A stretch of 64,000 nucleotides of DNA from Aotearoamyces nothofagi (GCA_015345905.1 JADDTR010000002.1:124001-188000); one strand, 5' to 3'; positions 44,364 through 57,300 are shown, counted from the stretch's first letter. Made by a program: numbers and translations. Notes: a model not told the origin generated them from the letters alone.

Positions 44364-44443
44364 ATGCCATAGGATACCATAGGATACCATAGGCCTGGCC
44401 TACCATAGGCATGCCATGCTGTAGGATGCCATGCTGTAGGGAG
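44364..44443. repeat. Short tandem and dispersed repeats, ACCATAGGAT and GCTGTAGG units
   Basis: Two or three copies of ATAGGATACC are followed by two copies of ATGCCATGCTGTAGG. This is simple local duplication in the G+C-rich gap. Confidence 0.6.
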
Positions 44444-47400
44444 TACCCTACAGATGCTAAGCCACAGCCTGGAAACCCCCCTTCCGGGGGTGCGAGTACC
44501 CTGCGCAGCGCACCTGTTTACTGTGCTTTCGCCCTGTCCACTGTCTGCTGTCTACCGCACGCTCCACGCTGCACACTACTGCACGCCGTCCACGACTCCC
44601 GTACACCACTGGCCGTGACTGGTGCAAACAGCATCCGTGAGCTGCCGGCACGTCCGACTTGCTCGCGCGCGCCCTTCGCTACCCCGGATATTCCTTATTT
44701 TAGCAGGCAGGAAACGGGACAGCGCCCTTCCGGCTTTTGCATCGCCCTGTCCGTTGTCTGTCATCCGTTGCCTATCATCCGTCATCTGTCGCCGTCTGTG
44801 CGCTTCCTTGTTCCGCTGTCGGTGTCTGGAAAACCCTAATGTCTAATGTGGTATCCATTGTGACTGCCGAGTCCTCGAGTTCGGCATACCGTGCCTACCC
44901 ACCTGCCCTGCCTACCTGCTGCAGCAAGTCAGGGTGGCGACTCGGGGCCTTGGCAGGCTGGACAGGCCAGCCCACAACCACGGCAGCAACAGCAACCGCA
45001 GCTGGATGCTCTGGATGCTCAGTTGGGTAGGGGACAGTTGCGGCGTCTTGCGGGAGAATAGTGGCCGGTGTTGGGCATGCATGTCAAGGAGGCGTGAAAT
45101 CCCATACTCAGACAGAGCGAACACGACAGCCTCGAAGCCTAGAACGCTCCGTGTGCCTACCTGGGTAAGGTATCTTAGGCTGACGACTTGACAACTAACA
45201 GGGTAGGGAGACATCGGATCCGACGCGAGCGTTGCAGAAAACCCTCGACACTATCCCAAGCATCTCGGCCACGTAACCCGCACGCAGCATTGACAGTTCA
45301 ACTGGCACAAGTGACTCACCAGCCGGGCCAACTGGTAATGTTTACACTGTATGGTTATGAGGCAGATCGTTCTTCACGGCTCATTCGGCATCTTAAGAAG
45401 ATATATAGCGGAATGCGCTCTAACTTGCGGACGACACAAACCGTGTGCCCTGAGTCACCTCTGTGCAGGTTGCTATGCTATGCTCGCCAGGCTACCTAGG
45501 GAGGTCGACTCTTTCTTAGGATCAAAGTTTTGTTCAGTTATGATGATGGCAAATCCTCAACCATTCAAGGAACCGTTTTGTCAGGTAATAAGCAATCGCC
45601 GTGCAGTAGTTAAGATTTTCCCAAATCACTACTATAATATCAAGATCAGCTACTGCAGGCACGCTGACCGTCCAAGCCTTTGGGTCGACACAAAGCCTAT
45701 GGCTGCTGAACTTGTTTCCCAGGCTCGCCAGTCTCGGGACCGGTGTACCCCGTGGCAAAACCACATGGCATTACGGTTTTCCGCAACGCAACGCAACGCA
45801 AGGACAACGTCGCATTGGGCATATCGGAAGGGGGGCGCTTGGGATATGGCACAGGTCAGACAGTGCGGAATAGGGAGTACTAAAGTTCACGGCACTAAGT
45901 AAGGTGAGGTAGGTAAAAAATATGGAAGCGTCCAGACAAGTGGCTGAGTATCTGTTCAACGGTTAGATTAGACATCGATATCGATACTGCCGCATCTACC
46001 CGCGAAGGTGTCGGCTAGGTCGAGGTAGAAAGGGTGCTTAGCAAAGCATTCGTTTCAATAAGCCAGCCATAAAGTAAGCCCGGAGAAGAGCGACAAACTA
46101 AGGTCGGTAGGGCATGTAGGTAGGTAAGGTATGTGCTGTAGTACTCAAACTACCTACCTCCCAGGTGCCTACTGTACCTTGGCCTACGGTGGCTCGTCCG
46201 GTGCGTCCCCTTCGTATCTCGCATATCGGAGCCCAGTCCGAAGTCCGCAGCCCGCCGTCTGTTCTCCACACAACTGAAGACTTCCAGAAAATCTCTGCAC
46301 AAGCCACACATTATCGATTATGGATAAGCAGTGGACGTTTGTGTGCGTACGTAACGTACAGCCAGTACAGTGCTCACGCATCCCATGTCCCGTGCGTACA
46401 GTAGCTACATGTACCCGCCTTAACAGCATGCATACCTATACAGTAGAATGGATCGCCCGGAAATAGTGGGTCATGGGGTCTTTAGGCTTTTCCGCGGCTG
46501 GTCCCGAATCCTGAATCTCGCTCGACGCCCGATGCCGCTTGCTCTCTGTTTGTCGGGGTTATTGTGGCTGACGACTTTGTGGCGAGTGGACAGACCAAGC
46601 TATGACTATACTATACTGTGGTGCTCTGTATCCCTACAACTTCCAGCTGTCAGCTGTCAGCTGTCTTCCAACCCGCCGGCGGCCAACCCGGGTTATCGTC
46701 TCTACTGTATGATCCGTTCCTCCCTCGTTGAAGTGCTTCCCTCGTTAGTCAGCATATATGCCTTGGTGGCATTTCGGTCACGCGATTGTATAGATTCCGT
46801 GCTCACGTGGCTGCAAAGTACGGGTAGCCTTTGTTGCCGATGCCGATATGGGCGGCTTTTGTGTGAAAGACAGTGATAGTAATGGAGGAATGCTCGATCG
46901 CTGATTGATCCGGATGCGTGCTACCAGTATACAGTCATTCGTGCCTTTTGGGGTTTCTGAAAAGATCAACCCATCTCTTACCCTGATAGTTTCAACCTCC
47001 GTGAGGCTGTACACAAGTATAGTACGAGGGTGCTCCAGACAGTGACAGCCTCGCTGTGTCGTTGGACACTTAGCACACCAACCTGCGCTTGGGGATCACT
47101 GCTTGATTTGATACAGACCGGAGAGGCCCCGCCCTGCACTGAATCTTTGAATCGGCGAGTTCGCTAAAGTATGGGCTCGCTTAGCACCCAAAACCTGATA
47201 TTCGCCACGCGGATCTTGCACCTCATCGTCACCGAACTGGAAATAAATATGTCTGTGCCAACGGTAGGTTATCTGCGGAGAACTCTGCCATATCATTGAT
47301 CGAATCTATATCTATCTTTAGCCGATGCCATCATAATATGCATCTTGAACCTCCTTCAGCCCTCTTTCAATTCCTAGACCTACCTATCGTGGGTGATCTC

Positions 47401-49265
47401 TGGAATAGCCAGTGTTGGCTCTACTACGTATGCACCCTTGCACCGTGCTTGTACTGTGCAGTACTTTCCTGCATGGAATATTTGGTAGGTGGTAACGGCT
47501 GTCTTGGCTACCTGCTATTTCGAATATGTATTTATTCTAGCCAGCGATAACTCAAGTCGAACTGCCGAAACTATAACGATATTCATATCACCGTTAACCC
47601 CTTCACACCCTGAGCTATGTGACAGGGTACTATGTAGCTGTACAGGGCAAGAATAGAACGTAGTAGTTGAACCTCTTAGCCTAACCCACATCTTCGTTTA
47701 ATAGTGAGGCTTGCCGGTAAAACAAGTGGGCTGGCAGTTGTCTGTCTAAGCCTCCCCATCTCGCCTTGCTGTCATATCTTATTCGGAGATGTCTTGGACG
47801 ACGTGGATAATTCTAGAGCTAACATCGGTGTCCTACCCGTACCTTTCTCCTATGAATTCGCCCCGACACCTATTTCTCGCCCACTCTCTAGGGTAGTCAT
47901 CTAGTTGGACCTCCCCTTCGCTCTAGAATAGCGATCCGAGTTGACGCGGCAGTGGCCACATCTTGTTTACTCTTCAAGCACACGGAGTGGCTTAGCCAAG
48001 GCCTTTTCGTGTTGCCAGCAATCGTGTGGCAAAAGTATCGCATTTCGACTGATGCAAGTGGTAGATCGAATGGTTTACTGTATTACTCTAGTGTTGTGGC
48101 TGTGGCAGCTAAACTAGTTCCGGCGTGAGTGGAGCACAGGACTTCTTATATTGTGCTATTCATGCTTTTGCTGTCAATAATGTCATTATGCGTAGAAATT
48201 AGCCTGTGCCTGGTGAGGCCACTTGCTGAGTGATATCCTATTATACAGTGGTAATTTTTTGCTTCTATGTGCTTTCTAGTTGTGATATATGGGTTTTGGT
48301 ACTTTGCGCATTTAATAAATTGATACATATGCAATAATATTCAAAACTTGTAATATATTTCACGTCAAGGAAACATATATCATCAAACCGAGCACTAGCC
48401 AGCCACATGTACTCCACTCAGAGCTACAGACTATCTATTCATCACACGCACAAGCCAAAGAGAGCAGATTATGTTCAATTACGATTCCTGGATCATTCCC
48501 CAGCTTTATTTCGCAAGGACGATAACATGTGACCGCCACGTGACTTACTAATATAGATATAGAGAGGTACTACTGTACTGCAACACTATATAGATTTATA
48601 TTCAAGTGATTATTTGATATAAGTAATCCACTCAATATACAATATGAGAAGTTTCGATACAGGGGATAATATAGAGAAAGTCACGTGATAAGCATAGGAT
48701 GTCTTGGAATAAAGCGGCAAAGATCTCATACATCGCGACATCCGTGGCAATATTTCTAAATAGCTCACCCACTGCAGTAGGGGTAATGAGGGGTAATGAG
48801 TCACAGATTGGTCTGCGTGCTAATAATGCATACATAGGAGTCACATGAACATAATCTAAGCCGTGACTCAGAACGTTACGAGCCTACGAAGCACAAAAGG
48901 CTGACATAAGGTACCCTAGTCAACGGGGGGCGCAGCGCACACACGACGCGCTAGACTAGACAGAGCGCGTGCCCTGTAGTAGGCAACTGCGTCGCAAAAC
49001 AAGCAGGACGCGTAGAATGTAGAGCAACAAGGTCACAATGTGCACAAGGAACCAAAAAAGTATGTGTGATGGTGGATTTGATTATCTCGTGGACTATCAA
49101 CCCATGCCGGAAGACCCCCATATCCATATGATACAATTGAACACCAAAAAGCAAAGCCCATTCCCATTGTCATCAGAGACCACACCCGCAAGAGATTTCA
49201 CCTCGGCCTACCATAGTCGAGCCGTAGGAATAAGATTCGTAAGAGACATGCTGAAGAGAAAGCGT

Positions 49266-49696
<431 letters not shown>

Positions 49697-50494
49697 GATG
49701 AAGGTTGATGAAGTTTAAGCTTGAAAGGCTTAAGTGTGCTTGGTGATAAGCACGGAGGAGATGCTTTTATCAATGATTGATAGGATGGATGATAGAGGTA
49801 TAAGAGCGGATGGAGTGGGGGTGTCCTCGCAGTATTTGAGGTTGATGCATGGGCTCGAAATCACTTTCTCGCGATCGCGCTAGGCCGGAAAGGAATGTCA
49901 ACAACGTGAAGCCGAATCACTCGCTTGCGCGCCGAATGCGGCCAATGAGAAGCCAGGATCACGACGCACGCCGCGAGCCGGCGAGCGCCTCACGTTGGCC
50001 ACTATTCGGAACTGCATTGAGGACGATGTAGATATACGTAGATATATAGAATTGTACGGAGAATAGCAGGTCAATAGTAGGAAGAGCAGCGCCGTGATAT
50101 CATCCGCGCGGGCGCATTCGCTGCGGCGAGCCATTCTCTGCATCGTATTTGGTGTTCGCATGTTATCCGCGGTCAGATGTCGCCTCGCTTGTGATTGGCT
50201 GTGGCGCGGCATATTTGGTGTTCTCGCTCCAAATTCGCTACAGTCACAACAAGCAATCTTTCGAGCTCCCTTCGACCCTCCAAATCAATCACACAAAACG
50301 CGCTAGTCAATATCACTGCCTAACCTTCTAAATCACCACGCTAGCGTGTCGCCCGCCGCAGGATACTTAAGCAACCCACTTCCCATCTCTCGCTTCTTTC
50401 TTTTCTCCATCCACAACATCCGCCATCCGCCAACCACAACCCCAACTTCACTTCATCAACCAACAACAACTCTTCCTCTATCCATCAAGAAAAG
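49697..50494. promoter_or_regulatory. Divergent H4/H3 promoter
   Basis: The 798 bp separate the two histone start codons. CCAAT boxes occur at 49942-49946 (forward) and 50194-50198 (reverse, GTGATTGGCT). Both lie within G+C-rich patches with GCGGC/GCGCGC steps, and GTTGGCC near 49994 is a further partial match. Shared control would keep H3 and H4 balanced in S phase, as in other fungi with this arrangement. Functional assignment of the boxes is inferred. Confidence 0.75.
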
Positions 50495-51068
50495 ATGGCG
50501 CGAACCAAGCAAACTGCTAGTTAGTCTTCTCTCCGCGTCTTTGTCACTTCTATTCATACTGACCCCCTGCAGGAAAGTCCACCGGTGGCAAGGCACCCAG
50601 AAAGCAACTTGCTTCCAAGGGTAAGTTCATATACACACCCACCTCACATCTTTACATGCTAATTAAGAGGGAATAGCTGCCAGAAAAAGTGCGCCGTCCA
50701 CAGGAGGTGTAAAGAAGCCCCACAGATATAAGCCAGGAACGGTCGCTCTTCGTGAGATTCGTCGATACCAGAAGTCCACCGAGCTTCTTATCCGAAAGCT
50801 CCCATTCCAGCGTCTGGTTCGTGAAATCGCCCAGGACTTCAAGTCGGACCTGCGATTCCAGTCTTCTGCCATTGGCGCTCTTCAGGAGTCCGTTGAGGCA
50901 TACCTCGTTTCCCTTTTCGAAGATACCAACTTGTGCGCAATCCACGCTAAGCGTGTCACCATCCAGAGCAGTACGTTTACCCAATACCTAACTGATCTGA
51001 CATTGTTGCTAACCTTTATCTCAGAGGATATCCAGCTCGCCCGCCGTCTACGCGGTGAACGATCTTAA
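50495..51068 (+). CDS. Histone H3
   Basis: Four exons: 50495-50519, 50573-50620, 50677-50970 and 51025-51068; 136 aa counting Met. The tail reads [20 protein letters not shown] with Lys4, Lys9 and Lys14 (mature numbering), and the body includes [20 protein letters not shown]. The C-terminus is [13 protein letters not shown]. The sequence is typical of the single replication-type H3 of ascomycetes. Introns are 53, 56 and 54 bp; codons for Arg8, Ala24 and Lys121 (mature numbers approximate) are split by them. It is expressed from the promoter shared with H4. Confidence 0.98.
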
Positions 51069-51642
51069 ATACCTGCTGCTTATGGGGTCTGGACGTGCCT
51101 GATGGTTCTCGTTGATGGGTTGGTTTGCCTGGCTGGGAGGGATGGAACATGGAGTTATTGCTATTTTTACAAGGTGTACATTACTTGACCAGCGATAGTG
51201 CGCTGAGTCCATGGCTCATAAAGCAATTAGTCGGAATACACATTCTACTTGCCATCCGTAAAGTCACCTCTGATGAATCTGCCACTAATTTTGCCGACTG
51301 AATGTCATCTGGACTAACGGGGTTTCACAACCTGTCTTGGGTTGTAATACTTCATCTTGCCATCGAAATAATAGTTCACTTGAGGGTAAAGTCATTAGCA
51401 CGACTAGACATAGTTTTGTAATAACTGCCTCTATATACTAACATATTTATAGAACCAGGTTTCTACTGGGGCGACGATGTGCTTTGAAAGCTGGGGCGAT
51501 GATAGACTTTGACTGGGGTAAAGTTTGGAATATACTACTATTACTACTAGAGTTGCAACAAATTCACAAATATTCGTAGCATAGATGATGGGGTTGAGGG
51601 CTGGGCAGAATTCCGATATCTTAGTACCATTATAATGTAGGC
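51069..51642. other. Convergent 3' region after H3
   Basis: The 574 bp between the H3 stop and the stop of the minus-strand gene at 51643 show no frame of interest. This should be two 3' untranslated regions. Confidence 0.45.
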
Positions 51643-52236
51643 TTACTGCTGTCTCTGCTGCGAACTGTATGCTCTTTCCCTAACCTCATCTGCCATTGCT
51701 TTGCCATTCGGTGTCATCTTCAGACATGTTTCGCCCTCGTTATCTAAAACCGATCTGCCATCTTTGTCTCTTAACTTTCCCTGTCTGAAAATCATACACC
51801 CAACTAGAATTCTATCCTTCGGATTACTCCTATCTAGTCTTCTGCAAGTAGTGACACCATTACTTTTCTCCGGTCGTGTATCATGTCAGTCTCAAACCTA
51901 TTTCCAGTTATAAATACCCACATATAGAGAAGCTGTTTCCGATTTTCGTAGAGAGATTTTGGTCGAGGATCGTGCTATGCCTATAAAGAGCTGTTAGTAA
52001 CAAGTATCTCGAGAGACTATGGAACTTATATCATTAGGTCGTTTTAGTCTTCCCTCGTAGACCAAGAATGCCTCGAGCATTGCCTCCTTTGCCCTTGTCA
52101 GCATCCTTACAACCTCGGACGTTGGTCAACTTATACGATACTCACACTCACATAGTAGCAGCAGCTCATCTTCATCGCCAGTTCGTCGAGTCCGTTTCCA
52201 CTTTATCTTTTGGTCAAAGGGTAGAAGGTCCTCCAT
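51643..52236 (-). CDS. Probable multi-exon protein-coding gene, unrecognised product
   Basis: Read by eye from short exons. The last exon, 51841-51643 (after a TTGCAG acceptor), encodes about 66 residues with strong protein character: RILVGCMIFRQGKLRDKDGR, then SVLDNEGETCLKMTPNGKAM, and ends AYSSQQRQQ. A first exon starting at ATG 52236 reads MEDLLPFDQKIKWKRTRRTG and DEDELLLL, running to a GTGAGT donor at 52151 or a nearby one. One or two middle exons lie between 52110 and 51915, where frames such as RAKEAMLEAFLVYEGRLKRP and HSTILDQNLSTKIGNSFSIC are open, with CTAAC and AG signals around 51975-51995. I could not settle the middle junctions. Total about 130-150 aa. The family is not recognised. 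Confidence 0.45.
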
Positions 52237-52544
52237 AAAGCTTCATTTGAGGGGGTTGACTATGATGGCCTCCGGTGTCACCGTTTGTTACGCTGCTTGG
52301 CGAGTGTATGCTGATTTGTTGGAATGGGTTAGAAGTATTATTTGTTATGGTAGAACCGTCTTGACGACTATTTCTACCTGTATATGTACTGAAGGAACTG
52401 TGTGTAAGGTGAGCCTTTTGTTAGTCTTGTTATCCTGTCGGAGTTTTCAAACATGCATCAAGGTTTGCAAGGCTGCCGTGGTCCTGATGATACTATTGTC
52501 TGTAGACGATGCACAGTTTTTGTAAATATCTATTATTTGTAGCT
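52237..52544. other. Short gap between PRP3 and the unrecognised gene
   Basis: The 308 bp lie between the PRP3 stop codon and the presumed start of the minus-strand gene at 52236. They should hold that gene's promoter and the PRP3 3' end. Nothing else is seen. Confidence 0.4.
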
Positions 52545-54068
52545 TTAGCTCACCATACTCTTTGCCTGAGTCCACATATTTTCCATTTTAGCTCGACTCA
52601 ACGCTTCTTTGGCAGCAGAGTCGGTCTCGCAGACCTTGCTTCCCCACTTCCTGAACGCCCTCGATTTCTCCTCACCCTCAAATACTAGCAAGCACTTGTT
52701 TAGAGTCATATCCTTTAGATCCCCTTTCTCATCCTCAGCTTTCAACCATTCTGCCAGCACTTCCGACTTCCCCTCCTTGAGTCTAGTTGGAGAATTCTCT
52801 GTCCAGTCGATTCGGTTCAGCATTAGCTTCTTGTACTGCCGGATACTGTATGCCCCACCTTCCACAATGACTAGGTTCATTCTTGGATGTAAAATACAGA
52901 TGCCTGTTAGAGCATATTGCTCGGCGTTTTTGGCGATTTTGAATCTGTGACTACCATTCGCTAAGTTGTTGATCTTAAAGACCAGGATATGTATGCCCTT
53001 CGCAGCATCCTTCTCTTGGTTCGTAGCTAACTTTTCGTGCTTCTGTTCTTTCGTCAACTTTCGGTCCTCATTCATCTCCACGTGTTTCTGGTGACGCTCG
53101 GCAATCTCTCTATTGACCCGAGCCTCAACAGCTGTAGGATCCTTGACTGCCTCCTCTCCAAGAACGCGCATCAAGTTCCCTTTCTTGACCTTGGGTGGAG
53201 GTGCTGGCTCGAGACCAAGTCTAATCTTTGCTTGTTGTTCCTTGAGGTCTGCCATGCGTCGCTGACGCCTTAGCTTGGCTTGCTCCTTGGCCGTCAAGAA
53301 CATAGGTTTCGGCGCCGGCATAATCTTTTCTTGAGGAGGTTCGAGTAATACGGGGTGCTGTATGTAATATGTAATAATAGAGTCCGGTGTATCTATCTTG
53401 ACCTTCTTGGGATCATCAATCTCATCATAATTCTTTCCGTCAACCAGGCCCTCATCCCACCATTCAATGTCGGGAGGTGTCTCAACCAGATAGTTTTTCT
53501 CGGTATCTAGGTCCTCGTCAATGCCAATTTTGCGTGATGATTCCGCTATCCGTTTTTTCATCGCCTCCAGGGCGGCCTGTCTGCGGAGCGCATTGGCTTG
53601 TTGTATATATTTCCCCTTCTGGTTAAACACTAGCTGCCGAGAATTTCTGTTCTTCAATGTTGCTGTCTGTCCGCCTAGGGTTATATCGAAGTAAGGATTG
53701 TTTCGGGTCTCCTCTGCTGACGGGCCAGACAGATCAAGCTGCTTCTTGCTCTTCTCTGGCTGCTTATCCGGACGGGCGTTGCCAATACTCGTCGCAAACT
53801 TGGGCGCAACTGTCTTTGAGAGTTTCCATGATCCAAGGTCTTCTAAAGCCGGGTGCAGGCCGACGTTAAGTCCACCTTTAGCTGTAGTATTTGCTACTGC
53901 TGGATGCAATCCGACATTTAGGCCTCCTTTGGCTTTGCTACTGCCCACCGCTGCTGCAACCCTGGCCTTTAAGGATGCGAGCTTCTCGGCGGCCGACTCC
54001 GGCTTTCCAACTCGACTCGAAGAGTCATGGCGAGGTGCTAGAATAGGTGAAGCTTTTCCGCGATCCAT
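52545..54068 (-). CDS. PRP3: U4/U6 small nuclear ribonucleoprotein Prp3
   Basis: Single exon, 507 aa. Prp3 binds the U4/U6 snRNA duplex and is needed to assemble the U4/U6.U5 tri-snRNP for pre-mRNA splicing. The Prp3 domain spans about 135-330 (NPYFDITLGGQTATLKNRNS, then EWWDEGLV, and KLRRQRRMADLKEQQAKIRL). The C-terminal DUF1115 domain, about 350-490, contains HILVFKINNLANGSHRFKI and RIDWTENSP. The N-terminal 90 residues carry two copies of AKGGLNVGLHPA about 20 residues apart. Yeast Prp3 is similar in length (469). The promoter is shared with RPA190 over 283 bp. Confidence 0.95.
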   Translation of the reverse strand: MDRGKASPILAPRHDSSSRVGKPESAAEKLASLKARVAAAVGSSKAKGGLNVGLHPAVANTTAKGGLNVGLHPALEDLGSWKLSKTVAPKFATSIGNARPDKQPEKSKKQLDLSGPSAEETRNNPYFDITLGGQTATLKNRNSRQLVFNQKGKYIQQANALRRQAALEAMKKRIAESSRKIGIDEDLDTEKNYLVETPPDIEWWDEGLVDGKNYDEIDDPKKVKIDTPDSIITYYIQHPVLLEPPQEKIMPAPKPMFLTAKEQAKLRRQRRMADLKEQQAKIRLGLEPAPPPKVKKGNLMRVLGEEAVKDPTAVEARVNREIAERHQKHVEMNEDRKLTKEQKHEKLATNQEKDAAKGIHILVFKINNLANGSHRFKIAKNAEQYALTGICILHPRMNLVIVEGGAYSIRQYKKLMLNRIDWTENSPTRLKEGKSEVLAEWLKAEDEKGDLKDMTLNKCLLVFEGEEKSRAFRKWGSKVCETDSAAKEALSRAKMENMWTQAKSMVS

Positions 54069-54351
54069 ACCGAGTAATGCTGTTTGATCTACTTAATTTT
54101 CGCGGTTGCTAAAGTTGCACGCTAGTACTGGTGAAGATGTTGTATGCCGATGATTGAACAGGTAGATCGCGAACTTTCTTAGGTTATACGTTCCACGTGA
54201 TCAAGTTCTGCCGCCGCTAATTTGGCGGTGTGATCAAAAAAAGTTCCCGCCCCGGCTAGAGAAAGTTATCAATATATTTTGGCACTCGAGCTCCTATGCT
54301 CATGCACGTCTACTGCTGTGGATGGTTTCTAGTGTTTTCTCTTGAGCCACT
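54069..54351. promoter_or_regulatory. Divergent promoter, PRP3 / RPA190
   Basis: Only 283 bp separate the two start codons, so a compact shared promoter is likely. No specific operator is recognised. Both genes serve RNA production (splicing and rRNA synthesis). Confidence 0.6.
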
Positions 54352-57300
54352 ATGAACATCTCACAGCCGGTCCCATCTGCCATTGGCAGTGTGGATTTTG
54401 GATTTCTTACGTCCTCTGAAATCAAAGGCCTGTCAGTCAAAAGAATACAAAACCCTACTACTTTTGACACCCTTTTACATCCAGTTCCAGGAGGTCTGTA
54501 TGATCCGCATCTTGGAGCTTGGGCAGATGTACCGTAAGTATTGATATACTTCAATATTGGAGTATCTGCTAATCTTCTTTAGTTGTGCAACATGCCATCT
54601 GAGTTCGTTAGCTTGTCCCGGCCATGTCGGCCACATCGACTTGCCAGTTCCAGTCTACCATCCCACATTCATGGATCAGCTCTTGCGGTTATTACGAGCG
54701 AAATGCGCTTACTGCCATCATCTCAAGCTTTCGCGAAGGGATGTTAACCTATACTTGTGCAAACTCCGGTTAATTCAGCATGGACTACTAGGTGCTGCTG
54801 AAGAAGTGGGAGATATCAACATCGAGGAAAAGAATGCTGTAACAAATGAGGTTACAGAGCAGAGCAGTGATTCAGATGATATGGATGAAGATTCCTCAAC
54901 GGTAAAAGAGAGACTTAAATTCGTGAAGAACAAGCTGAGGGATGCGAGGTCGTCTCGCTGGGATTGGAGTCGCGAGAAGAATGAAGCAGTGGCTGAAGCA
55001 CGACGAGAGGTCATCAAAAGCTTTCTTAAAGCTATCACGGCTGGAAGGCAATGTGCTAATTGCAACGGGATCTCCCCCACCTTCCGAAAGGACCGATTTG
55101 TCAAGATTTTTGAACGTGCATTGAGCCCAAAAGATCAAGCGAAGATGGCTCAAGGCAATTTTAAAGCAGTTAATGCAGTCAAACTGATGTATAGGGGAAG
55201 CAAATCATCGGAGAAAAACGATTACGGCTCCGACGAAGGTGTTGCTGACATGGATTTGCCCTCGAGTGATGAAAGCGATGAAGGCGAAGGTGACGTCCTT
55301 GATGTAGATGGAGATGTAGCCATGGGAGACGCCACTGTCCCGAGAACAAGCACTTCTTCGAAGTCGAAGGTTGCACCTCCGCCGCAACGATATGTTGGTA
55401 CACTTGAGGTTAAAGCTGCTCTTGAACAACTTTTCAAACAGGAGCAAGAGATTATGGCTTTAGTATACAACTCGAGGTCTACGGCTAAGCACGCAACTCC
55501 TGTAACAGCAGACATGTTCTTCATGCAGACTATTCTAGTTCCTCCGAATAAATACCGCCCGGAAGCTAGAACGGGGGACGGCGAAATCGCTGAGGCTCAG
55601 CAAAACTCACTTTACAAACTCATTCTCACGGCCTGTGACACGATTGCTCAGATCTACAAAGAGATACAAAATCCTGATTTGGCCGATCCAATGCGTCGAC
55701 GGAGAGACTTCTCTGACCTCCAGGAGGCAGGGGTTCGACTTCAAGATGCTGTAAACTCTTTGATAGATCGTGATAGAAATCCGGTACAAGGAGCAGCTGG
55801 CAAGAAAAATGAGGATGGCATCAAACAAAAGCTTGAAAAGAAAGAGGGTCTATTTAGGAAAAACATGATGGGAAAGCGAGTCAACTTTGCAGCTCGTAGT
55901 GTTATCTCTCCAGATCCTAACATTGAAACGAATGAGATTGGTGTGCCGCCAGTATTCGCAAGGAAATTAACGTATCCTGAACCAGTCACAAGCCACAACT
56001 TCAAGGAAATGCAACAAGCTGTCATAAATGGAGCAGACAAATGGCCTGGTGCAGCAGCTATCGAAAACGAGAACGGGCAGGTCATCAATCTTCGTACTAA
56101 AACTCCGGACGAACGACAGAGCTTGGCAAATCAACTTCTAGCTTCGTCAAGTGCAAGTGGGAATGGAGCGCGTAATAAAAAAGTTCACCGTCATCTTACA
56201 AATGGAGATGTTGTGTTGATGAATCGGCAACCTACCCTTCACAAACCTTCCATTATGGGTCATCGAGCGAGAGTCTTGCCAGGCGAAAAGACAATCCGTA
56301 TGCATTATGCTAATTGCAATACTTATAATGCCGATTTCGATGGTGATGAGATGAATATGCACTTTCCGCAGAGCGAGGTGGCTCGAGCAGAAGCTTTACA
56401 GATTGCTGATACAGATCATCAATACCTTGTTTCAACATCCGGAAAGCCACTAAGAGGTCTTATTCAGGATCATTTATCAGTGGCTGTATGGATGACGAGC
56501 AGAGATACTTTCTTTGATCGAGCGACTTATCAGCAACTTGTATACAACTGTCTCCGGCCAGAAAGCGGTCACATTATCGGAGAACGTATAGAGACGGTTC
56601 CTCCTGCGATTATCAAACCATACCCACGATGGACCGGAAAGCAAGTAATTACAACTATCTTGAAAAATATCAGGCCACTTGAGTGCAATCCACTCAATCT
56701 TACCAGCAGGTCACAAACTCCCGCCGACCGATGGGGACCAAATTCAGAAGAAGGTGATGTGCTCTTCAGTGGTGGAGAACTTGTCACTGGTATTCTAGAT
56801 AAAGCTCAATTGGGACCAAGCGGAGGGGGTTTGATCCATTCCATCCACGAAGCCTATGGACCCACGGTTGCTGGAAAACTGCTTAGTATTCTAGGCCGAC
56901 TTCTCACGAAATTCCTGCATATGAGGGCCTTTTCATGTGGAATGGACGATCTAGGCCTGACACCTGAAGGCGAAAAAGCTCGAAGACAGAAGTTGGAAGA
57001 AGCTGACAGAATTGGGCTGGAAGTAGCGGCCAAGTATGTTACTTTGGAAGATCAACATCCTACAAGCACAGATGCCGAATTACGAAATAGGCTAGAAGAT
57101 GTGCTAAGGAACGACACCAAACAGGCAGGTTTGGATGTGATGATGAACGCTCGATCCAACGATCTCTCATCAAACATCACTCGTGCATGCCTACCTAATG
57201 GCTTGGTGAAGCAGTTCCCCAAGAATCAAATGCAGACCATGACAGTGTCTGGGGCCAAAGGAAGCGCAGTCAATGCCAACCTTATTTCATGTAATCTTGG

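Larger units (their letters stand above)
43156..49265. other. 6.1 kb gene-poor, G+C-rich region with repeats
   Basis: No gene is supported. Open frames up to about 300 codons occur in 43.3-44.3 kb, but they overlap on both strands in G+C-rich low-complexity sequence, as chance frames do. Repeats include GGCTACGGTGCCTACGGT runs near 43770-43800, GATACCATAG copies near 44370-44400 and GCTGTAGG copies near 44418-44442. From about 47.5 kb composition returns to average and then A+T-rich around 48.2-48.9 kb. The last 200 bp should be the H4 3' untranslated region. Confidence 0.55.

Noticed and set aside
45351-45902. 183-codon open frame on the plus strand
   Set aside because: Cys/Arg/His-rich translation without domain-like pattern, no splice context and no recognised relatives; most likely chance.
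47096-47296. 66-codon minus-strand frame (YRWHRHIYFQFGDDEVQDPR)
   Set aside because: The translation looks protein-like, but I found no matching exon on either side and recognise no family; left out of the gene list.
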